A DNA stretch of 64,000 bases from JALORV01 sp963712485. Its GTDB lineage: Bacteria > Pseudomonadota > Gammaproteobacteria > Burkholderiales > Burkholderiaceae_F. Where the stretch lies: contig CAVQID010000024.1 in NCBI GenBank assembly GCA_963712485.1, positions 1-64,000 on the forward strand, in the 5' to 3' direction. Positions within the stretch are counted from its first letter, which is position 1. Every line of letters begins with the position of its first letter. This document shows, one piece after another, positions 38,575 to 47,831 of the stretch. The notes below the pieces were generated by a model. It ran no database searches and was not told the DNA's origin. It worked only from the letters and a program-made list of their open reading frames with translations. The translations under genes were made by a program, and so were the position numbers.

Positions 38575-40023
38575 ATGGCTCATCGTTTGACCCAACTGCT
38601 CGCGTTCGCGCTGGGCGGAGTGATCGTCGCCGTGACCGCCGGCTGTGGCGGTGACGACGACGACAACCCGCCTCCAGCACCAGCCCCGACCACCGCTCAG
38701 ATCCGCGCAATTCATGCATCTGCCAACACTCCGGCGGTGGATGTCTTCGTCAACGGCACCCAGATCTCGCAGGGCACGGCGGCCGGGCAGCAGACCGGCT
38801 TTGCCACGGTGCCTGCCGGCCCGACGCGGATCCAGATCGCGAACGCGGGCACACCGGTATCCACGGCACCCATCGACGTTTCGGTGCCGCTGAACTCCGC
38901 GCTGCGCTACACGGCGGTCGCAGTCGGCGACTCGACCCAGACCTCCGGGCCCGAGCGACTGCAGGCGGTTCTGATCGAGGACGGCGGTGCACCGCCGGGA
39001 AGCGATAACGTGAAGTTACGTGTGGTGCATGGCGCGCCCGGTGTCGGTCCGGTCGACGTGTTCCTGAGCGCCGCCGCGGGAGCGCTGCCGGCCACGCCGA
39101 CGTTTGCCAACCTGGCTTTTTCTGCTGTAGCTCCTGCATCGGCCCAGCCGGCCCACAACATCGTCGCCGGGGAATACCGGATCCGGATCCGGCCATCGGG
39201 ACAGAACACCATCCTGTACGACTCGGGCTTGATCCGGCTCGAGCCGAACACCGATCTGGTTGCCGTCGCGATGCGCGATGCCGGCCCGGGACCCAGCGAG
39301 TCACCGATGCAGATGCTGATCTTCCCCTCGACCGGCTCGGCCAGTTTCGTGCGTGACCAGCGCGCCAGCCTGCGCGTCGCGCACTACATTGCCAACCTGC
39401 CGCCGATCGACGTGTTCCTGAAGGCTCCGGATACTGCCAACGACGCGGCATCGAATCGCATCGCGGCGGGACTGACCTTCCCGGGCGAGACGGCTTATCT
39501 GGAGTTCGCGCAAGGTCCGTACGATCTTTCGGCGGCACTGGTGAATACCCCCACCGGCATCCTGAACGTCGATGACCTGACGCTGACCCGCGGCACCAGC
39601 GGCAGTGCGTTTGCGATCGGTTTGCTGAACGGCACTGGCGCGCAGGCGCCGCAGTGGAAGGTTTTTGCCGACGACCGCACGGCCGTTGCCGGACAGGCAA
39701 AGCTGCGCGTCATCCATCTCGTGCCCGACGCGCCGCCCGTGGACGTAGTCACCGTGTCGGGAGGTGTCATCGGACAACGCCTGGTCACCAACCTGGCCTA
39801 TGCGAACGCGACGTCGACGCCACTGACGCTGGCGCCGGGCACTTATACGCTCGCGATCGTGCCGACCGGCGCCAATACCCCGCTGCTGCCCACGGCAACG
39901 GGTGTGACCGTGACGCTGGCCGCGGAAGACATGAAGACCATCGTCGCTGTCGGCGCGCTGGCGCCGATGGCGATCAATCCCCCGGCTCAGCCGATCCAAC
40001 TGCGCGTGCTCGACGACAAGTAA
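38575..40023 (+). CDS. DUF4397-domain lipoprotein
   Basis: 482 residues. Signal peptide ending in an AGCGGDDDD lipobox, then a Pro/Ala linker and repeated DUF4397 domains. Each begins with a motif such as IRAIHASANTPAVDVFVNG (about 42), LRVVHGAPGVGPVDVFL (about 147), LRVAHYIANLPPIDVFL (about 264) and LRVIHLVPDAPPVDVV (about 378). Beta-sandwich surface proteins of this kind are of unknown role. ATG 38575 has a CGGAG site; a terminator follows. Confidence 0.85.
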   Translation: MAHRLTQLLAFALGGVIVAVTAGCGGDDDDNPPPAPAPTTAQIRAIHASANTPAVDVFVNGTQISQGTAAGQQTGFATVPAGPTRIQIANAGTPVSTAPIDVSVPLNSALRYTAVAVGDSTQTSGPERLQAVLIEDGGAPPGSDNVKLRVVHGAPGVGPVDVFLSAAAGALPATPTFANLAFSAVAPASAQPAHNIVAGEYRIRIRPSGQNTILYDSGLIRLEPNTDLVAVAMRDAGPGPSESPMQMLIFPSTGSASFVRDQRASLRVAHYIANLPPIDVFLKAPDTANDAASNRIAAGLTFPGETAYLEFAQGPYDLSAALVNTPTGILNVDDLTLTRGTSGSAFAIGLLNGTGAQAPQWKVFADDRTAVAGQAKLRVIHLVPDAPPVDVVTVSGGVIGQRLVTNLAYANATSTPLTLAPGTYTLAIVPTGANTPLLPTATGVTVTLAAEDMKTIVAVGALAPMAINPPAQPIQLRVLDDK

Positions 40024-40047
40024 GCCTCGTCGCTGCGCTTCACGAAC

Positions 40048-40079
40048 GCACGGCGTCGAACGACGCCGTGCCTTTTTCC
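40048..40079 (+). terminator. Terminator after the DUF4397 gene
   Basis: Ten-base perfect stem (40048-40057 with 40062-40071), GAAC loop and CTTTTTCC tail. Confidence 0.85.
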
Positions 40080-40101
40080 TTGTCGAGCGGGCGGAGCTTC
40101 G

Positions 40102-40938
40102 TCAGGCCGCCTGCAACATCTGCCCACGCTGCGCGCCGCGCTTGACCTGGCCGTCGAGGAACGCCTCGATGTGCCGGCCTACCTCGTGCGCATGCGTCAA
40201 TGGACCCATGTGACCCATCCCGGCGAACATCACATGCTCGGCGCGTGGGAGCGTCACTCGCAGGAGTTCTGCCAGCCGACGCGTTGCGGCGCGAGTCTTC
40301 CCGCCTTGCATGCAGAGCACCGGCATACGCAGTTGCGACACCGTGGCCATGCCCATCGTGTCATGGAAGAGCGCATGGAAGTGAGCGACGACGGCAGGCA
40401 TGCGCGATGCGATGACATCCTGGTGCGCGCCAGGCAGCTCGCGCCATGAACCATCACCGGACCAGAAGTCGACAAAGCGTTGCGCCGAACGGTGCGCGTC
40501 GCCGAGCTCGAGCCAGTTGCGAATCGAGGCGGCGGCGGCGATCACTTCAGTGGCGGCGCGATCGCGCGGGTGATAGTCGAACAGCAGGCGGAACAGCACC
40601 GGCTCGTAGACGCTGACGCTCAGCACCCGATCGGGATGCGTAGCTGCCGCCTTCAGCGCCAGTGCGCCGCCGTACGAGTGGCCGACTAGATGGACGCCGC
40701 CCGGCGCGTGCACCAACGGCTCGATCAGTGCGAGGTCGTCGTCCAACCGCATGCGGCGTTCGAGGGGCCATGCAGCGGTACGTGCGTGACCATGCAGGTC
40801 GACCGCGTGCGTGCGAAAGCGGCCGGCGAGCGCTGCGCCAAGCGCTTCCCACTGCTTACCGGAGCTGCCGCTCGAGTGCAGCATGACGACATTCGGCCCG
40901 GATCCTTCGCTCCGAACGTAAGGCTTGATTCTGATCAT
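40102..40938 (-). CDS. Alpha/beta hydrolase
   Basis: About 278 residues from ATG 40938, chosen because AAGGAG lies 7 bases before it; an ATG two codons upstream overlaps that site. The alpha/beta-hydrolase fold is seen in the oxyanion motif MLHSSGSSGKQW, the nucleophile elbow GHSYGGALA and the catalytic His in GMGHMGPLTHAHEV. Substrate unknown. A strong hairpin (40955-40981) stands in its leader. Confidence 0.87.
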   Translation of the reverse strand: MIRIKPYVRSEGSGPNVVMLHSSGSSGKQWEALGAALAGRFRTHAVDLHGHARTAAWPLERRMRLDDDLALIEPLVHAPGGVHLVGHSYGGALALKAAATHPDRVLSVSVYEPVLFRLLFDYHPRDRAATEVIAAAASIRNWLELGDAHRSAQRFVDFWSGDGSWRELPGAHQDVIASRMPAVVAHFHALFHDTMGMATVSQLRMPVLCMQGGKTRAATRRLAELLRVTLPRAEHVMFAGMGHMGPLTHAHEVGRHIEAFLDGQVKRGAQRGQMLQAA

Positions 40939-40954
40939 GGTCATCTCCTTACGG

Positions 40955-40981
40955 CCGAAGGCGAGAAGCTCTCGCCTTCGG
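40955..40981. other. Perfect 12-base-pair hairpin in the hydrolase leader
   Basis: Arms at 40955-40966 and 40970-40981 pair perfectly with an AGC loop. There is no T run, so it is not a classic terminator on either strand. It lies 45 bases after the stop of the 57-residue gene and just ahead of the hydrolase ribosome-binding site, so it may act as an mRNA processing, stabilising or attenuation element. Confidence 0.6.
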
Positions 40982-41026
40982 TCCAAAGTCATCGTCGTGT
41001 TCCGACACCGTCAAGCGAGCGCGGGA

Positions 41027-41200
41027 CTAAACCGGCAGCGATTCGTCGTTGCGGTCGTAGCTGGGGCAATGAACCGCGTAGTCGCCCCCGACGTTGAAGT
41101 GAAAGGCATCGTCGGGAGCGGTCGCGACACGCTCGTACATCTCGATGACGTGACGCCGCAGACTCGCGGAGTCGAAGTCGATCGGGCAGGCGCGGCTCAT
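41027..41200 (-). CDS. 57-residue protein matching the N-terminus of arsenite-type methyltransferases
   Basis: Short complete frame: ATG 41200, TAG at 41027-41029, 57 residues. The segment HVIEMYERVATAPDDAFHFN and the DYAVHCPSYD stretch resemble the N-terminal lead-in (FHFxxGxDYA...LGYD...LP) of ArsM-like SAM methyltransferases, but the protein ends before the SAM-binding domain, and none follows. It begins 9 bases after the diiron gene stop, so it is probably cotranscribed. It may be a free-standing microprotein or a truncated remnant. Confidence 0.6.
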   Translation of the reverse strand: MSRACPIDFDSASLRRHVIEMYERVATAPDDAFHFNVGGDYAVHCPSYDRNDESLPV

Positions 41201-41208
41201 CGCACGAA

Positions 41209-42201
41209 TCAGCTGGCGGCTGACGCGTCGATCGAAGCCAACGCGGCGTTGATGCGTGCACCCTGCTCCGGGGTGATCATCGAGCCGAGCACTTCGAGGA
41301 AGCGTGGCTCCTGCACGCCCGAGAAGATGTATTGCCAGCGATAGGCCTTGAGGAAGTTGGCGCCGATCGCTGATTTCTCGCTGGCGCTGAAGCTGCGCCC
41401 GGCCTGTAGCAGGAAGTATTCGGTATCGGCGGCCGCCTGCGCCTGCACGATGCCGTCGACGGCCGCCACGAGACCGATCAGGTCGGTTACCGCCTGATCA
41501 CGCTCGACGTAATCCAGTCGGGCGTTCTCGCGCTTCCACTCCAGTTCATCCAGGATGGCGTGCTGCGACTCTTCCTTCCAGTGGAACAGGAACACGTCCT
41601 TCCACAGAGAAGAAAGCTCCGCGTCGGGTTCGATGCTGGCGCGGTAATGCGCCTGCGTGAACAGTTCGATGTCCAGCGTCAATCCGAGCACCGCCCAGGT
41701 TGACTTGCTGAGGACGGCGCCGGCCACATCGTTGGGTTGCGGCTTGAATTCGTAGCCCGCCGGCATGCCGGCTGCGGCCATGCGCTCCAGGCGGCGGAAC
41801 ATTTCCTGGTGCTTGAGCTCCTCGTCGGTGAAGCGCACCAGCGCTTCGAGCGCGACCTGGTCGCCGAGCCAGTGGTCCTTGCTGACTTCCAGCACCTTGG
41901 CGCCGATGAAGCGTTCAACCAGTCCGAAGACGTTCGCGTACGTGCGCCCCTGGATCTGGCTGAGGAAGCGGCGTTCGGCCGGGGTGACGAATTCGAGCTC
42001 GTTGACCTTGGAAAGGCCGTCCGGAAGGAACTTCTTGCCGAAATCGAAGCTGCGGCCGCGGATAACGTCGCGGTCGATATCCCAGCGAATGCGCTTGGAG
42101 ACCTCGACGGCCTTGGCATATCGGTCACGAGCCGTGTCGACGTGGCTCGAAGCAATGGGAGTGTCAACGCTTTCGAAAACGGCTTCTGCTACGGCTTCCA
42201 T
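41209..42201 (-). CDS. Ferritin-like diiron protein
   Basis: 330 residues with two carboxylate-bridged diiron signatures: EELKHQEMF (about 129-137) and EESQHAILDELEW (about 214-226), plus an early Glu in FGLVERFIGAKV. The all-helical pattern fits ferritin-like oxygenases of the AurF or related sort; substrate unknown. It has no membrane segment. Upstream lies the DUF1127 gene on the same strand (52 bases); downstream is the 57-residue gene. Confidence 0.72.
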   Translation of the reverse strand: MEAVAEAVFESVDTPIASSHVDTARDRYAKAVEVSKRIRWDIDRDVIRGRSFDFGKKFLPDGLSKVNELEFVTPAERRFLSQIQGRTYANVFGLVERFIGAKVLEVSKDHWLGDQVALEALVRFTDEELKHQEMFRRLERMAAAGMPAGYEFKPQPNDVAGAVLSKSTWAVLGLTLDIELFTQAHYRASIEPDAELSSLWKDVFLFHWKEESQHAILDELEWKRENARLDYVERDQAVTDLIGLVAAVDGIVQAQAAADTEYFLLQAGRSFSASEKSAIGANFLKAYRWQYIFSGVQEPRFLEVLGSMITPEQGARINAALASIDASAAS

Positions 42202-42253
42202 GTGGTGCTCTCCTGATTTCAGGGTGGTTGGGAAATGGATGCGGCCGCGCGCC

Positions 42254-42718
42254 CTATATCGCCAGGAAGCGAAGCTTCATCAGCGCGTAGGCACGGGTTG
42301 ACTCGGCTCCGCCGGCGAGTTCGGCCGCGACGGATCGCACTTCGCTGGCGTCGATGCCGAGGTCACGAAGGGTTCGGGCGTCGAGCGCACTGAGTGCCCG
42401 GTGAGTGTCTCGCTCATCCCGTGCGCGCTGCCACGACTTCCGCCAGTCGCGTACGGTCGCGGCGAGCGCGCTCACGAGCGCCACGACGATCTCGGCCAGA
42501 CTCGCGGAGCGGTGGGCTCGGGCAAGAAGTGCCAACTGCGTTGCATCGGGAGCGGCGCGCATTTCGGCGGGAGCCGACACGAACACCGACTCGTTGCTGG
42601 CGCTTGCGTTGGCGGCAGATGCCGTGATCGAATAGCTGCGCTTGACGCGACCCAAGGAGATCAACGGCAGGCTGGCGTGTCTCTTTGCTGCGGTCGCATT
42701 AACCAATGGCTGGGTCAT
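42254..42718 (-). CDS. DUF1127-domain protein
   Basis: 154 residues from ATG 42718 with a GGGAGAG site. The C-terminal 45 residues (HRALSALDARTLRDLGIDASEVRSVAAEL) form a DUF1127 domain, a short Arg-rich motif that in some alphaproteobacteria binds RNA or affects phosphate and carbon metabolism. The N-terminal 100 residues are low-complexity and not conserved to my eye. Divergent from the response regulator. Confidence 0.75.
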   Translation of the reverse strand: MTQPLVNATAAKRHASLPLISLGRVKRSYSITASAANASASNESVFVSAPAEMRAAPDATQLALLARAHRSASLAEIVVALVSALAATVRDWRKSWQRARDERDTHRALSALDARTLRDLGIDASEVRSVAAELAGGAESTRAYALMKLRFLAI

Positions 42719-42800
42719 CTTCACTCTCCCCGGTGGACCAGAACGGCCCGTGTTCGATGGCCTGCACTCTAGGCAGCGACCGTATTCACGGCCTTTCAGT

Positions 42801-42830
42801 TGTGCATCGCTGTGTATCGCTGGGTATTCG
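42801..42830 (+). promoter_or_regulatory. Three 10-base direct repeats before the response regulator
   Basis: TGTGCATCGC, TGTGTATCGC and TGGGTATTCG follow one another without gaps, 82 bases before the regulator start at 42912. Direct repeats with one-turn spacing are typical sites for OmpR/PhoB-type regulators, so autoregulation is possible. The region is shared with the divergent DUF1127 gene. Confidence 0.45.
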
Positions 42831-42911
42831 CTGCAATGGGTGGGGATGGCGCACGCGGCGGTTGCGTTCCTATAATTCGCGCGGTGCCGGCCGAAGGCCG
42901 AGGAAGAAGCT

Positions 42912-43619
42912 ATGGGAAGCGCGAAGGTACTGGTGGTGGACGACGACGCCGACGTGCGGCGCATGCTCGTCGAATACCTGAGCGCGCACGATTACGAAGT
43001 CACTACAGCCGCCAACGGCACGGAGATGCGGGAAGCGCTGGCACGCCAGATCCCCGACGTCGTGCTGCTCGATGTCGGGCTGCCCGGTGAGGACGGGCTG
43101 TCACTAGCCCGCTTTCTGCGCCAGCACCATTCCGTCGGCATCATCATGGTCACGGCAGCCGACGGCGTCGTCGACCGAGTCGTCGGTCTCGAGATGGGAG
43201 CCGACGACTATGTCGCCAAGCCGTTCGATCCCCGTGAACTTCGCGCCCGGCTCAAGAGCGTATTGCGGCGCTTGAGTGCCGACAACGCGGCCGCACCGGC
43301 GGAGCGCGCGAAACCCCGTATCGGACGCTGCACGCTCGACGTCGACGCGCGCCGCCTGCTCGATGCCGGCGGCACAGATGTCGCGATCACGGCAATGGAG
43401 TTCGACCTGCTGAAGACGTTCGTCGAGCACCCGAACAAGGTGCTCAGCCGCGACCGGTTGCTGACGCTGACGCGCAATCGTGAATGGGAACCGTTCGACC
43501 GTTCGATCGACATCCGCATTGCGCGTCTGCGCCGTAAGGTGGAGATCGATCCGGACAATCCGCTCGCCATCCAGACCATTCGCGGCGCCGGATACATGTT
43601 CGTGCCGCCAGTGGACTGA
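42912..43619 (+). CDS. OmpR-family response regulator
   Basis: 235 residues: receiver domain (about 5-118) with acidic pocket VDDDAD, phospho-acceptor Asp in VVLLDVGLPGEDG, and Lys in VAKPFDP; then a winged helix DNA-binding domain (about 135-232) with the closing motif IRGAGYMF. Highly typical in length. Followed after 129 bases by the hybrid kinase, its likely partner. Confidence 0.93.
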   Translation: MGSAKVLVVDDDADVRRMLVEYLSAHDYEVTTAANGTEMREALARQIPDVVLLDVGLPGEDGLSLARFLRQHHSVGIIMVTAADGVVDRVVGLEMGADDYVAKPFDPRELRARLKSVLRRLSADNAAAPAERAKPRIGRCTLDVDARRLLDAGGTDVAITAMEFDLLKTFVEHPNKVLSRDRLLTLTRNREWEPFDRSIDIRIARLRRKVEIDPDNPLAIQTIRGAGYMFVPPVD

Positions 43620-43748
43620 CCGATCGGTTCGGTAACGTCCCGTTTCCCTGTGTTTCAGTCGTGTAACAGCGGATGTCGGGCGGGCGCAGCGCACCTAGAC
43701 TGCCGTGGAGCACACATGCGCCCGTGACTTCACCGCGGGATCAGACCG

Positions 43749-46700
43749 ATGACGGACACTGCGGCCTCGAACGCCACCACTGAATCGACGGACCCGCAAT
43801 CGGTCCGGACACCGTCAATGGCGGGCAGCGACGCGCAGTTGCGCGAAGTGCTGGCACGCACGACGGCCGCGGCACTGGCGGTGTCGGGAGCGGAGCCGGG
43901 ACGGGTCTTTGATGACCTGGCGCGCGGCTTGGCGCGGGTGCTGGGCACCGACGCGGCGCTGATCGCGGAGTTCGTCGATGCGGCCAAGGTGCGGATGCGG
44001 ACGCTCGCGCTCGTTTTCCACGGAAAGATGCTGAAGAATGTCGAGTACGACGTCACGCTGACGCCATGCCGGCATATTGTGGGACGCGCGTCTCGCTTCG
44101 TGCCCCAGGGAGTCAATCCCGAATTCGCCCCCGGTACGTTGTTTTCCGCCCAGGGCTTCGATGCGTATGCCGGCTATTCGATCCTGAACGGCGCCGGCGA
44201 GCAGCTCGGCATCATCGTGGCGCTCGATCGCAAGCCAATCGCCAACCAGGAACTGACAGAGGCACTGCTCAAAATCTTTGCGGTCCGCGCGGCGGCCGAG
44301 ATGGAGCGTCTGCGGGCCGAGGCGGCCCTGGCGGTTTCGGAAACCAGCTATCGCGCAATCTTCGAATCGGCCGAGGACGCCATCTTCGTGCATGACTGGG
44401 ACAGCGGCGCCATCGTCGATGTCAACCCGACCGCATGTCGCTTGTTCGGCTGGCCGCGCGAGGAGCTGCTGAAGCTGGGAGTCGAGCAGTTCAGCTCGAA
44501 CGTGCCACCTTACACGCGCGACACGGCGTTCCATTACCTCGACACCGCGAGGCGCGGTCAGGTCGTGCGGTTCGAATGGCACCGCCGCAACCGCGACGGC
44601 AGCCTGCACTGGGACGAGGTGATGCTGAAGGCGGCGACGATAGGCGGCACGCGCCGGGTCCTCGCCTTCACCCGCGAGATCAGCGATCGCAAGCGCGCCG
44701 AGGAGGCCCTGCGAGCAAATGAGGCTCGTCTTCGGGCCACGGTGGAAGCGGCACTCGATTGCGTCCTCGTCATCGATACCGAAGGCAGGCTGATCGAATT
44801 CAACCCGGCGGCGGAAGCGTGCTTCGGACACCGCCGCCAGGATGTCATCGGCCGTCAGATCGCCGATCTCGTCATTCCCGCACAGCATCGCGATGCGCAT
44901 CGCGCCGGCCTGGAACGGATGAAGTACAGCAGCCAATCGCCGCTGCTGGGTCGGCGTGTCGAGATGAGTGCGCTGCGCGTCGATGGCAGCGAATTTCCGA
45001 TCGAAATGGCCGTGACCCGCGTCGACACGCCCGACCAGCCGCTCTACGTCGGCTACCTGCGCGACATCACCGAGCGCAAGGCGAACGAGGAGGCACTGAG
45101 TAACAGCGAGGAGCAGTATCGAGCGATCTTCGAGGCAGCCACCGACTCGCTCCAACTTCTCGACGCACAGCACCGCGTGGTCGACGTCAACCCGGCGTAC
45201 GAGCGCATGTACGGCAGGCGCCGCGAAGACGTGATCGGCCGGACGCTGACCGAGCTCGTGCCGGCGCAGTTCCGGCAGGAACGCCAGTCGCTCGTCGAGC
45301 GCGCACTCGCCGGCGAAACCGCCGAACTGCTGACGACTGGGTTCCGTGTCGACGGCACACCGTTCGACCTCGAGGTACGAGTGATTCCGTTCCAGCATCG
45401 AGGCAAACCTCATGTGCTGGGCATCGCGCGCGACATCACTGAACGCAAGAAGGCCGAGGAAGCAACGCGGGCGAGCGAGGAGCAGTACCGCGCGATCTCC
45501 AATGCTTCGCCCGATGCGCTCGTGCTACGCGACGCTGAGTTTCGAATCGTCGACGTCAACGCGACCTACGAGCGTATGAGCGGCTGGAGCCGCGACGAGG
45601 TGCTGGGCCAGAACCGGGTCGTCGCCAACCCGCCCGAGGTTGCGCCGAAGATCCAGGCGCTTCACGGGCGCGCGCTCGCCGGCGAGCCGATCTTGCTCGA
45701 GGTGCCGCTGGTGCGGCGCGACGGCACGCGTTACGAACTCGAGTTGCGTGGCGTTCCGATCCAGCACCGCGGAGAGCCGCACGTGCTGTACATCGGACGC
45801 GACGTCACCGAGCGCAAGCGTGCAGAGGAGGCCCTGCGCGCCAGCGAGGAACAGTACCGCGCGATTTTCAATGCGTCGGCCGATGCCATGGTGCTGTGGG
45901 ACAACCAGTACCGCCGCGTCGACGTCAATCTCGCTTACCAGAGGATGTACGGCTGGGAGCGCGAGGAGGTGATCGGCAAGGGTTACGAAGACCCGCGCTT
46001 TCCTCCGGAGTACGCAAAAACACGCCTGGAGCTCGTACGGCGTGCGCTGGCCGGCGAGGACTGTCAGGCCGAGCTCGAGGCGATCCGCAGCGACGGCACT
46101 CGCATCCGGACGGAGGTGCATGCGATTCCGTTCCGGCACCGCGGCGAGCCGCACGTGCTGGCGATTGCGCGCGACATCACCGAGCGGAAACAGTCCGAGG
46201 AAGCGCTGCGCGCCAGCGAGGAGCAGTATCGCGCGATCTTCAATGCCTCGGCCGACGCGATGCTGCTCAGGAATGACAGCATGACCATCGTCGATGCCAA
46301 CCCGGCGTTCCTGGCGTTATGCGGGCTCACGCGCGAGCAGATTGTCGGCAAGGCGCACGCGCCATTCGTTGTTGAAGGCTTCGAGGAGCCTGCCGAGCGC
46401 CTGCTGACGAATGCACTCGGCGGCCTGCGCGGCACGCTCGAGGCGCAGACCCGCGCGCACGACGGCACGCTGCTCGACGTCGAAGTGCGCGCGATGCCGA
46501 TGCTCTATCGCGGCCGGCCGCATGTGCTGGCAATCGCTCGCAACATTACTGCGGACAAGCGCGCGGCAGCGGAACGGACACGCTTCGAGGCGCGACTGCG
46601 GCAGGCGCAGAAGATGGAAGCGATCGGCCAGCTGACCGGAGGCATCGCGCACGACTTCAACAACATCCTCGCGAGCGTGATGGGTTACGTCGTGCTGGCC

Positions 46701-47744
46701 GAGGAGCGGGTGGCCGACGGCGGGGACGCAAAGACCGTCAGCTACCTCGGCGAGGCGCTCGCGTCGTGCCGCCGGGCGCGCGACCTGATCCAGCAGATGC
46801 TGACCTTTTCGCGCGGCGGGCGCGGGGAGCCGCGCGCGCTGTCGCTGTCGACGTTGGTGCGCGAGGCGATGCCAATGTTGCGTTCGGCACTGCCTTCGAC
46901 GCTCGCGATCGACGTAGCGCTCGACGACACCGTTCCGGCGGTCTGGATCGACGAGGTTCAGGCGCACCAGGTGCTGCTCAACCTGGCGATCAACGCCCGG
47001 GATGCGATGCCCGACGGCGGCACGCTGCGCATTGCCGTCCGCCAATCCGACGTACGCGACGCGGCGTGCGCCAGCTGCCGCGTAGTCGTAAGCGGGCGCT
47101 TCGTCGAATTGCGCGTCGCGGATACCGGCAAGGGAATCGATCCGGCGCTGATGGAAAGGATCTTCGATCCATTTTTCACGACCAAGGCCCCTGGCAAGGG
47201 AAGCGGCATGGGTCTGTCCATGGTGCACGGCATCGTGCACGAGCACCGCGGTCATATCGTGGTCGAACCGGAGTCTGGCCAAGGGTGCGTATTCCGAGTA
47301 TTGCTGCCTGTACACGATGCGCTCCCCGCGGAGAAAGAGGCTGGGCCGACCAGGCGTGGCGCCCGTGCGTCGCTGGCAGGACGTGTGCTGCTGGTCGACG
47401 ACGAGCCGAGCGTGCTGGCCGTCATGCGCGAGACGCTCAAGTCATGGGGTCTCCAGGTCGAAGCGTGCGTATCTGCCGAGGCGGCCGAACGCGCCTTCGA
47501 GCACGACCCTGCCGGCTTCGACCTGCTCGTGACCGATCACGCGATGCCACTGACGTCGGGACTTCAACTCGCTGAGCGACTGCGGCAGCGCCGTCCGGAC
47601 CTGCCGTGGTTGCTGTGCACCGGCTATGCCGAGACCAGCACCGTGGCCCAGGCCGAGGCGCTCGGGGCCGGCGCGATCCTGCGCAAGCCGATCGAGCGCG
47701 ACGAACTGCGCGCGGCCGTTGAAGCAGCCCTTGTGCGAAAGTAA
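43749..47744 (+). CDS. GAF/multi-PAS hybrid sensor histidine kinase
   Basis: 1331 residues without membrane spans, hence a cytoplasmic sensor. Order: GAF-like domain (about 25-195), six PAS domains (about 198-940), HisKA with the phospho-His in GGIAHDFNNILA (about 967), HATPase with NLAINARDAMPDGG and DTGKGID boxes (about 1080-1190), and a receiver domain (about 1213-1331) with Asp in LLVTDHAMPLT (about 1262). PAS 3 to 6 start with nearly the same SEEQYRAI opening at spacings of 369, 369 and 372 bases, so they arose by tandem duplication. The ligand is unknown. Probable partner of the upstream OmpR-type regulator. Confidence 0.92.
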   Translation: MTDTAASNATTESTDPQSVRTPSMAGSDAQLREVLARTTAAALAVSGAEPGRVFDDLARGLARVLGTDAALIAEFVDAAKVRMRTLALVFHGKMLKNVEYDVTLTPCRHIVGRASRFVPQGVNPEFAPGTLFSAQGFDAYAGYSILNGAGEQLGIIVALDRKPIANQELTEALLKIFAVRAAAEMERLRAEAALAVSETSYRAIFESAEDAIFVHDWDSGAIVDVNPTACRLFGWPREELLKLGVEQFSSNVPPYTRDTAFHYLDTARRGQVVRFEWHRRNRDGSLHWDEVMLKAATIGGTRRVLAFTREISDRKRAEEALRANEARLRATVEAALDCVLVIDTEGRLIEFNPAAEACFGHRRQDVIGRQIADLVIPAQHRDAHRAGLERMKYSSQSPLLGRRVEMSALRVDGSEFPIEMAVTRVDTPDQPLYVGYLRDITERKANEEALSNSEEQYRAIFEAATDSLQLLDAQHRVVDVNPAYERMYGRRREDVIGRTLTELVPAQFRQERQSLVERALAGETAELLTTGFRVDGTPFDLEVRVIPFQHRGKPHVLGIARDITERKKAEEATRASEEQYRAISNASPDALVLRDAEFRIVDVNATYERMSGWSRDEVLGQNRVVANPPEVAPKIQALHGRALAGEPILLEVPLVRRDGTRYELELRGVPIQHRGEPHVLYIGRDVTERKRAEEALRASEEQYRAIFNASADAMVLWDNQYRRVDVNLAYQRMYGWEREEVIGKGYEDPRFPPEYAKTRLELVRRALAGEDCQAELEAIRSDGTRIRTEVHAIPFRHRGEPHVLAIARDITERKQSEEALRASEEQYRAIFNASADAMLLRNDSMTIVDANPAFLALCGLTREQIVGKAHAPFVVEGFEEPAERLLTNALGGLRGTLEAQTRAHDGTLLDVEVRAMPMLYRGRPHVLAIARNITADKRAAAERTRFEARLRQAQKMEAIGQLTGGIAHDFNNILASVMGYVVLAEERVADGGDAKTVSYLGEALASCRRARDLIQQMLTFSRGGRGEPRALSLSTLVREAMPMLRSALPSTLAIDVALDDTVPAVWIDEVQAHQVLLNLAINARDAMPDGGTLRIAVRQSDVRDAACASCRVVVSGRFVELRVADTGKGIDPALMERIFDPFFTTKAPGKGSGMGLSMVHGIVHEHRGHIVVEPESGQGCVFRVLLPVHDALPAEKEAGPTRRGARASLAGRVLLVDDEPSVLAVMRETLKSWGLQVEACVSAEAAERAFEHDPAGFDLLVTDHAMPLTSGLQLAERLRQRRPDLPWLLCTGYAETSTVAQAEALGAGAILRKPIERDELRAAVEAALVRK
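45108..46560 (+). repeat. Four tandem intragenic PAS units of about 369 bases
   Basis: Units begin at about 45108, 45477, 45846 and 46218, each opening with codons for SEEQYRAI and the first three closing with DITERK-like or DVTERK-like codons. The near-constant spacing and high similarity indicate recent duplication inside the kinase gene. Confidence 0.8.
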
Positions 47745-47831
47745 CGCACTCGGCGGCGACAGCGGCCGGGACCGCAGCCGGCAACCCACACGAAGTCGTG
47801 CGGGGGCCGCGCCAAACGGGAGGGTTTCATC

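Noticed and set aside
40924..40937. FNR-like sequence TTGAT-TCTG-ATCAT
   Set aside because: It covers the start codons of the hydrolase gene, and its bases are explained by the coding sequence; not a promoter position.
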